Origin: an uncultured Clostridiaceae bacterium | GTDB lineage: Bacteria; Bacillota; Clostridia; Lachnospirales; Lachnospiraceae | Assembly: GCA_947175375.1 (NCBI GenBank) | Contig: CAMWMT010000050.1 | Span: forward strand, 1 to 10,412 | Direction: 5' to 3' | Length of the DNA stretch: 10,412 nucleotides | Shown: positions 5,661 through 10,412 of the stretch, in pieces | How the letters are laid out: each line of letters opens with the position of its first letter | How positions within the stretch are numbered: the first letter of the stretch is position 1 | Made by a program: the position numbers and the translations under genes | The notes under the pieces: generated by a model | Database searches by the model: none | Told to the model about the DNA's origin: nothing | Seen by the model: only the letters and a program-made list of their open reading frames with translations

Positions 5661-7394
5661 TTAAAGCATCTTGTTGATCATTGCGAGAACTTCCTCACCC
5701 AATGCCGCGCTCTTCGCGTCAGCATCCTCAAGGGAGGTTCCTTTGACTCCATAGTAGAACTTCACCTTCGGCTCGGTTCCGGACGGTCTTACGCACAGCC
5801 ATGCGCCGTCGTTCAGATCATAGTAGAGTACGTTGGAAGCCGGAAGTCCGGTAGGTTTCACTTCGCCGGTAGCCATATCCTTGATGGTATCCAGCTTATA
5901 GTCTCTTGCAGATACGACCTTGTAGGAGCCGATGGTCTCCGGCGTATTGTTTCTTAAGGTATCCAGGATCTCCTGAATCTTCGCAAGTCCCTCGATGCCC
6001 TTAAGCTCGATGGATTTGACTGCATCCTTATAGTAACCGTATTTCTCATACATTGCCAACATCGCATCCCACAGAGTCATGTCTTTGGTCTTGTAGTAAG
6101 CTGCAGCTTCGCAAAGTGCAACAGTTGCGGAGATGGCATCCTTGTCACGGGCGTAGGTTCCGATCAGGCAGCCGTAGGACTCCTCGAGACCGAACAAATA
6201 GGTTCCGTGTCCAGTATGTTCGTTCTTCAGGATCTGCTGTCCGATGAACTTGAAGCCAGTCAGTACCTCTACCAGCTCACAACCATAGTTTGCTGCCACA
6301 GCGTCCACCAGGTTCGTAGTAACGATGGACTTGACCACCTGTCCGTCTGCCGGGATCTTGCCTGCTGCCTGCTTCTGGCTCAGGACATAGTCGCACAGCA
6401 GGGAACCGGACATATTGCCAGTCAGCGGGATATATTCGCCGGACTTCGTATCCTTTACATAAACGCCGAGACGGTCTGCATCCGGGTCAGTAGCAAGAAC
6501 AAGGTCTGCATTTACTTCTTTTGCAAGCTTCAGGCCAAGCGCGAATGCTTCTGCTGCTTCCGGGTTCGGATAGCTGACTGTCGGGAACTCGCCATCCGGG
6601 AGCTCCTGCTCTTTTACCACATAGACATTTTCAAAGCCAAGCTCTTTTAACGCACGTCTTGCCGGGATGTTGCCGGTACCGTGGAGCGGGGTGTAGACGA
6701 TGCGAATATCCTTCTGCATCTTATCGATGGCATCCTGATTGACCACCTGATCCATAACATGTCCAATGAACTTGTCATCGATCGCCTGTCCGATGATCTC
6801 GTATTTGCCTGCTGCCTCGGCTTCTGCACGGGTCGTTGTCTTTACGGTAGACAGGTCAGTGATCGCCAGAACTTCTTCTGTCACACCCTTATCATGAGGC
6901 GGAGTGAACTGAGCGCCGTCCTCCCAGTATACCTTGTAGCCGTTGTACTCTGGCGGATTGTGGCTTGCAGTGATGTTGATACCTGCTACACAGCCCAGCT
7001 CGCGAACTGCGAAGGACAGCTCCGGTGTAGGACGCAGGGACTCGAACTTGTATGCCTTGATCCCGTTAGCTGCCAGTGTCAGCGCTGCTTCCTCCGCGAA
7101 CTCAGGAGACATCCGGCGGGAGTCATAGGCAATGGCAACGCCCTTGCCCTGTCCGCCCTGTTTGATGATATAGTTGGCAAGGCCCTGGGTCGCGCGGCGA
7201 ACCACATAGATGTTCATCCGGTTGACACCAGCTCCGATGATTCCTCTAAGTCCTGCTGTACCGAACTCCAGGTCCTTATAGAAACGCTCCTTGATCTCAT
7301 TGTCGTCATCTGCGATCGCTTTCAGTTCCTCTTTTGTCGCTTCGTCAAAATAGGGATTGGAAAGCCACTCTTCATAGATTGCTTTGTAGTCCAT
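5661..7394 (-). CDS. pgcA: Phosphoglucomutase / phosphomannomutase family enzyme
   Basis: Interconverts glucose 1-phosphate and glucose 6-phosphate, feeding UDP-glucose and envelope sugar synthesis in the cytoplasm. The protein is 577 residues, normal for the PgcA-type alpha-D-phosphohexomutases. All four signatures are visible: the phosphoserine loop TASHNP at 142-147 (Ser 144), the Mg-binding DPDADR at 303-308, the sugar loop GLEESYG at about 415, and the phosphate loop RPSGTEPK near 540. FGTAGLRG near 45 is also typical. A TTG at 7403 would add three residues; GGAGG is too close to it (3 bases) and rather far from the ATG (12 bases). MDYKAIYEEW matches the usual family start, so I chose 7394. 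Substrate choice between glucose and mannose phosphate cannot be settled from sequence alone. Confidence 0.95.
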   Translation of the reverse strand: MDYKAIYEEWLSNPYFDEATKEELKAIADDDNEIKERFYKDLEFGTAGLRGIIGAGVNRMNIYVVRRATQGLANYIIKQGGQGKGVAIAYDSRRMSPEFAEEAALTLAANGIKAYKFESLRPTPELSFAVRELGCVAGINITASHNPPEYNGYKVYWEDGAQFTPPHDKGVTEEVLAITDLSTVKTTTRAEAEAAGKYEIIGQAIDDKFIGHVMDQVVNQDAIDKMQKDIRIVYTPLHGTGNIPARRALKELGFENVYVVKEQELPDGEFPTVSYPNPEAAEAFALGLKLAKEVNADLVLATDPDADRLGVYVKDTKSGEYIPLTGNMSGSLLCDYVLSQKQAAGKIPADGQVVKSIVTTNLVDAVAANYGCELVEVLTGFKFIGQQILKNEHTGHGTYLFGLEESYGCLIGTYARDKDAISATVALCEAAAYYKTKDMTLWDAMLAMYEKYGYYKDAVKSIELKGIEGLAKIQEILDTLRNNTPETIGSYKVVSARDYKLDTIKDMATGEVKPTGLPASNVLYYDLNDGAWLCVRPSGTEPKVKFYYGVKGTSLEDADAKSAALGEEVLAMINKML

Positions 7395-7429
7395 TTTGTA
7401 CAATTACCTCCCAAATTCTGTATTTTTAG

Positions 7430-7483
7430 ATAAACGGCACATGGAGCGATACTCTATGAAAGCAAGCATGTAGTGCCGTTTAT
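7430..7483 (-). promoter_or_regulatory. Hairpin spanning the cotS stop and the pgm leader
   Basis: Arms 7467-7483 and 7430-7443 pair over 14 bp with a 3-base bulge; the loop of 23 bases contains the cotS stop codon. No T-run follows on minus. A TATAAT at 7502-7497 (no good -35) could be a pgm promoter, which would put the hairpin in the pgm 5' leader. It may also act as an inefficient terminator or mRNA processing site. Confidence 0.4.
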
Positions 7484-8485
7484 ATAGTTAGGTTCATTAT
7501 ACAATATCTCTTTTGAAAAGGAAACTCTTTTTTCCCTTTGGGACAGGAATTTTTCCAGTTTCTCCATATGTTTTCCCGGAATCCATGCTTTATTCGTATT
7601 ATAATAGTAATTCGCCAGTTTCCAGAATTTCTCCGGATATTGCATACGCAAGCTCAGATACTCCTTTTCTTCCCGGCAGAGAGGACGCACCTGTTCATAA
7701 GCATCCATGATCCTGCTGCCCAAGCGGAAGTCGTAATTCTGCTTCTCCAGAATCTTTCGAAGGAACAAATACAGGTCATTTACCTGCACATCCAGCGCAA
7801 ATTTTTCAAAGTTGATGACTGCCATCTGTCCGTTTCCGACCAAAATATTATGATGAATGTATTCTCCATGGCAGAAATGTCCCTCTGTCAGCGCCTGGTT
7901 CCGCAGTTTTTCATAGGAAGATGCCTGAAGCCGGCGCTCGGTCTCCTGCGCCTCCGCGAGAACCGAAGAACAGCAGGTCAGATAAGCGGATTCAAATTCA
8001 TTCTTTCTATTTTTTTTGCGGATAAAGGAATAAATCTTCCTAAGCTCACGGTTATGGCGTCCCAGCTCTCCGACCACATCTGCTGCCGCCAGCCGAAGAC
8101 GGTCTTCGTCCGTCACTTCACAGAATCCTCGCAGATCTTTGTGTATTCCTGCCAGCAAAGAGGCTGCTTTTAAGATCTCACTCTCACTTCTGGTATCGCA
8201 TTCTCTTCCATCCAGGGATTCCTTCACCACGAACTGACTGTATTCCCGGTATACCGTCGCCAGCCTTCCTTCGCTGTCCGGCTCCATCCGATCTACCAGA
8301 TAACCACAGTCTCTAAGATGCTGCAGAAGCTCCTGTTCCTTCTGAAGCTTATAGACACTTCCGGAAAACTCCCGGAGCAGAAGCCTGCCCGCACTGGTGT
8401 CCAGAAGAAAAGCGCCCCTGGTGCGCCAGCTCCCGTTCACGGTAAACGGATACTGTTCCAATACCTGCAAATCTCTCTCGTTCAT
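7454..8485 (-). CDS. CotS-family spore coat kinase-like protein
   Basis: A 344-residue protein of the CotS/YutH group, spore coat proteins with an aminoglycoside-phosphotransferase-like kinase fold. What is seen: an N-lobe with LLLREFSGSVYKLQKEQELLQHL (about 35-57), where the lysine region would be; a hinge near FVVKESLDG; and the catalytic region HGEYIHHNIL at 206-215 followed by INFEKFALDVQVNDLYLFLRKI at 224-245. In active relatives these read HGDxxxxN and DFD; here the catalytic Asp is Glu and the metal-binding Asp positions are Asn and Glu, so catalysis may be lost or altered. The frame is open to 8527, but GGGGGGA six bases before the ATG at 8485 fixes the start. A CATATGTA on minus near 8529 vaguely resembles a sporulation-sigma -10. 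It is expected in the late mother cell. Confidence 0.85.
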   Translation of the reverse strand: MNERDLQVLEQYPFTVNGSWRTRGAFLLDTSAGRLLLREFSGSVYKLQKEQELLQHLRDCGYLVDRMEPDSEGRLATVYREYSQFVVKESLDGRECDTRSESEILKAASLLAGIHKDLRGFCEVTDEDRLRLAAADVVGELGRHNRELRKIYSFIRKKNRKNEFESAYLTCCSSVLAEAQETERRLQASSYEKLRNQALTEGHFCHGEYIHHNILVGNGQMAVINFEKFALDVQVNDLYLFLRKILEKQNYDFRLGSRIMDAYEQVRPLCREEKEYLSLRMQYPEKFWKLANYYYNTNKAWIPGKHMEKLEKFLSQREKRVSFSKEILYNEPNYINGTTCLLS

Positions 8486-8541
8486 AGAATCCCCCCACGC
8501 ATCAGTCGTCTCGTACCTTCTATACATATGTGGGAAAAATG

Positions 8542-8565
8542 AAAAATAGCACCCCGAAGGGTGCT
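8542..8565 (-). terminator. Intrinsic terminator after cas6
   Basis: On the minus strand a 7-bp stem AGCACCC/GGGTGCT holds a TTCG tetraloop and is followed by ATTTTTCATTTTT. It lies 12 bases beyond the cas6 stop. On plus the same stem is followed by GATTTTTG, so it may work both ways, but no plus-strand gene leads into it. Confidence 0.88.
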
Positions 8566-8577
8566 GATTTTTGAAAA

Positions 8578-9519
8578 TTATCTTTCGGATATACGATACC
8601 TTCCGAACCCGAAACTCGTATTCTTTCCAATATGTGTCACTTCTCCTGCCAGCAGGAGCGGGATCAGTTCTTCCGGAATCTCCTCAAGGTATAATTCACC
8701 CTTGATCCCGCGCAGTGGCATCTTCTGATCCTGTGTGCTGGAATAACGGTAGACCTTAATCTCCTCCGAATGTTCTTCCAGCGTCTTCGGATATATTCCT
8801 TTCCACTTTAGCATCTCACATTCCAGTCCCTCAAAGCAGTCAAGCATGTGGATCCTTCTGCACAGTGCCGGAATCATCGCTTCCAGAGACAGAACCTGCT
8901 GCATCTTCCCCTGATATTTTAAGGCCACAGGAGTCCGGAAACGAATCCGATCCGGATGCCCGGTCATTCCCTTTTGCCGATATCTTATATAATCCCATAG
9001 TGTCAGCACCTGATACTGATCCATTAGGATTTCAGATCCTCTCAGGATATCCCTTCCTGTCGTATTCCTGACAGACACAATCTCATACTTTGCATGCGCT
9101 TTCCCGATTCCCAGCAGCCCCAGCTGATAGACCGCCTGCAAAAACTGGCTGAAATACACGATCGTCTTCCCAAACAGGATCAAATGAAATTCCAGTACAG
9201 AGCCTTCACAAAAATCTTCCTCATAATTCTCACATTCCAGTACATACCCGACGCTGTCCCCGGAGGTCACATAATCCGGCTTCCGGTCAAACCTGGAATA
9301 GAGCGTTCTCCTGACTATGCACTCGGACTCAAAATCACATCTGTCGCACTGACGGTCCCGAATACAGTTAGAACGCAACAACATCTCTCCGATTCCGCCC
9401 CGAATCGCAGACACTTTATTCATCGGAAGCCTGGTACCCTCTGTCATCCGGAGCCCAAAATGCAGCTTTACATAACGAACCTGCAATGCTCTTTCCATCT
9501 GCTGTAGATCAAAGCACAT
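8578..9519 (-). CDS. cas6: CRISPR pre-crRNA endoribonuclease Cas6 (RAMP)
   Basis: Cas6 cuts CRISPR transcripts within each repeat to release crRNAs with an 8-nt 5' tag. The 313-residue protein matches the larger Cas6 type often linked to type III and some type I systems. Visible marks are an N-terminal cysteine cluster C-x5-C-x2-C-x5-C at 52-67 followed by IVRRTLYSRF, the middle segment YFSQFLQAVYQLGLLGIGKAHAKYEI with a glycine-rich turn, and the C-terminal glycine-rich loop THIGKNTSFGFGRYRI. The frame extends to 9588, but AAGGAAG lies 7 bases before the ATG at 9519, which I chose. It stands alone with its own terminator, and the array ends about 570 bases upstream. No cas10, cas7, cas1 or cas2 is in the window, so the effector must be encoded elsewhere or be absent. 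Confidence 0.9.
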   Translation of the reverse strand: MCFDLQQMERALQVRYVKLHFGLRMTEGTRLPMNKVSAIRGGIGEMLLRSNCIRDRQCDRCDFESECIVRRTLYSRFDRKPDYVTSGDSVGYVLECENYEEDFCEGSVLEFHLILFGKTIVYFSQFLQAVYQLGLLGIGKAHAKYEIVSVRNTTGRDILRGSEILMDQYQVLTLWDYIRYRQKGMTGHPDRIRFRTPVALKYQGKMQQVLSLEAMIPALCRRIHMLDCFEGLECEMLKWKGIYPKTLEEHSEEIKVYRYSSTQDQKMPLRGIKGELYLEEIPEELIPLLLAGEVTHIGKNTSFGFGRYRISER

Positions 9520-9592
9520 CTTTTTCTTCCTTTCGTTTCGTTTACAAAAATCTAAACGCCATAATATTTCTCTGAAACATACAGACACACGA

Positions 9593-9631
9593 ATAAAAAT
9601 AACGGAAAACCATGGAATTCCGGTTTTCCGT
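9593..9631 (-). terminator. Intrinsic terminator after the 103-residue gene
   Basis: A 10-bp stem (9602-9611 with 9622-9631) around a 10-base loop. On minus it is followed by a T-rich run at 9600-9593, on plus by TTTTTATTT, so it can act in both directions. It separates the unknown gene from cas6. Confidence 0.85.
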
Positions 9632-9683
9632 TTTTATTTACTTTATTTTTTCTAAAAATCCAGGAAACCGGAAGGCTTCCATT

Positions 9684-9995
9684 TTACACATCACCGGTTT
9701 GATCTGCCAACGTGTGATAGACCTCCGGAGAAAGCGGAGTGACATAAAAATTGTGATGGCTGAGTTTCACGCAGCCGTTCTGCCATAACTGCCGGTTAAT
9801 GTCCGTTAGTAGTACACGATTGGTATGGCTGGTGCATTGAATCAGGTAACACCTGTTCTCATTCCCTTCTGTGTAGAAAGCTATGGCATCCGCATCTTCT
9901 TTTGAACATGTTTGGTATTCGCCGCTTTCCGTGTTTATCATCAGGATTGTACTGGTTTCCACCAGGCGCCCATTCGGCATTCTCAATCTGTACAT
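9684..9995 (-). CDS. Unrecognised 103-residue protein next to the CRISPR array
   Basis: I do not recognise this protein. It is a plausible real gene: AAGGAG lies 9 bases before the ATG, an extended -10 promoter sits upstream and an intrinsic terminator follows the stop. The sequence is soluble, with no signal peptide or membrane helix, and reads as alternating short strands: MYRLRMPNGRLVETSTILMI, then CYLIQCTSHTNRVLLTDI, with a likely helix SKEDADAIAFYTEG between them and a polar end SPEVYHTLADQTGDV. Four cysteines (29, 49, 54, 75) are scattered and do not form a clear metal site. It lies between the leader-distal end of the array and cas6, all on minus. Whether it takes part in CRISPR function cannot be told; it could be an unrelated gene or a small accessory or regulator. 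Confidence 0.7.
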   Translation of the reverse strand: MYRLRMPNGRLVETSTILMINTESGEYQTCSKEDADAIAFYTEGNENRCYLIQCTSHTNRVLLTDINRQLWQNGCVKLSHHNFYVTPLSPEVYHTLADQTGDV

Positions 9996-10008
9996 GTGTT
10001 TTCTCCTT

Positions 10009-10048
10009 TTTATGATATTGATGGTTCTTTTTCAGATTATATCATAAA
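10009..10048. repeat. Perfect 10-bp inverted repeat at the promoter of the 103-residue gene
   Basis: TTTATGATAT at 10009-10018 is matched by ATATCATAAA at 10039-10048, with 20 bases between. Arm centres are 30 bp apart, close to three helical turns. The upstream arm overlaps the -10 box and the other lies in the leader next to the Shine-Dalgarno. This is the arrangement of a repressor operator pair; an RNA hairpin is less likely because one arm lies mostly outside the transcript. Confidence 0.45.
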
Positions 10049-10065
10049 TTCCCCGGCTGTGTACA
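10036..10065 (-). promoter_or_regulatory. Extended -10 promoter for the 103-residue gene
   Basis: TGATATAAT on minus (TG one base before TATAAT at 10041-10036) makes an extended -10; a weak TGTACA-like -35 lies 18 bases farther upstream. The start is expected near 10029, giving a leader of about 34 bases. Confidence 0.6.
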
Positions 10066-10084
10066 CACCCAGATTTCAGGTTTC

Positions 10085-10412
10085 ATGTCAATGCCCTAAG
10101 TCGGGCTTATCCCATTTCTACATCAACAACCGTGGTGAAGAAATTGTACCCAGTGAATTGTGTCAATGCCCTAGGCTTATCCCATTTCTACAACCCCTAG
10201 GACGCAAAGTTTATTCAAAAGGCAATATCGTGTCAATGCCCTATGTCGGGCTTATCCCATTTCTACCAAAGACAACGAAACGGATAATGGTAGCTTTATT
10301 ATGTGTCAATGCCCTATGTCAGGCTTATCCCATTTCTACGATGTAACTGACATAAGTATGAACGGGACATACACTGTGTCAATGCCCTATGTCAGGCTTA
10401 TCCCATTTCTAC
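10085..10412 (-). CRISPR. CRISPR array, five repeats visible, continuing past the right edge
   Basis: Repeats at 10085-10121, 10160-10191, 10230-10266, 10303-10339 and 10376-10412; spacers of 38, 38, 36 and 36 bases that are all different. The repeat is 37 bases, except the second, which is 32. On minus each repeat begins GTAGAAATGGG and ends GGGCATTGACAC. A short hairpin GCC(T/C)-GACATA-GGGC is followed at once by the 8 bases ATTGACAC, close to the common ATTGAAAC tag, as expected for Cas6 cutting at the base of the stem. This sets transcription on minus, with the leader off the right edge. The first repeat is degenerate at three positions, as usual for the leader-distal end. Subtype cannot be fixed; tag and Cas6 fit type III or I-B. 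Confidence 0.96.

Noticed and set aside
6681..7433. Long plus-strand open frame of 250 codons
   Set aside because: It lies fully antisense to phosphoglucomutase, whose four active-site motifs are intact; the translation has no recognisable domain and no good ribosome site.
9539..9558. 6-bp inverted repeat just upstream of the cas6 ribosome site
   Set aside because: The arms are short and AT-rich; it may be chance, and no promoter element is clear beside it.
9912..10346. Plus-strand open frame running into the CRISPR repeats
   Set aside because: Its C-terminal part is a translation of repeats and spacers, with the repeated text from each repeat visible in the protein.

Overview
The window looks like a chromosomal segment of a spore-forming Clostridia, most likely a Lachnospiraceae gut bacterium. 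The grounds are sporulation genes (spoIIE, yabP, yabQ, a CotS-type coat kinase), Shine-Dalgarno starts of the GGAGG type, and gene order. Every protein gene I can support lies on the minus strand, so the text below runs from the high coordinates downward, in the direction of transcription.

Right end (10412 to 8540): a CRISPR array of 37-base repeats runs off the right edge. Repeat structure and the 8-base tag show that it is transcribed on the minus strand, so its oldest, degenerate end faces the genes. Next come an unrecognised 103-residue gene and a stand-alone cas6. Each of these two genes has its own terminator. No effector or adaptation cas genes are visible.

Middle (8485 to 5661): a CotS-family spore coat kinase-like gene whose key acidic residues are changed, then a complete phosphoglucomutase. 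A 14-bp hairpin spans the junction.

Gene-free block (5660 to 5108): this is the most unusual part. It holds two copies of one complex structured RNA of about 180 nt in opposite orientation, one on minus (5147-5325) and one on plus (5436-5619). Each has a 33-35 bp terminal stem and a 113-114 nt head. Sequence in the head's unpaired segments is conserved between the copies while the helices co-vary. The minus copy ends 40 bases before the mazG start. I could not match it to a family I know.

Left half (5107 to 1): mazG, hup (HU), rqcP/yabO, yabP, yabQ, a DivIC/FtsB-type septum gene, spoIIE and tilS. This resembles the Bacillus subtilis mazG-yabO-yabP-yabQ-divIC-yabR-spoIIE-tilS order, with HU inserted. 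hup has a strong sigma-A promoter. The run to divIC ends in a good intrinsic terminator. spoIIE-tilS then starts from its own promoter, which has a Spo0A box and a 21-bp spacer like the B. subtilis spoIIE promoter. tilS is cut by the left edge. The block couples translation and RNA quality control (MazG, RqcP, TilS) with division and sporulation (DivIC, YabP/YabQ, SpoIIE).
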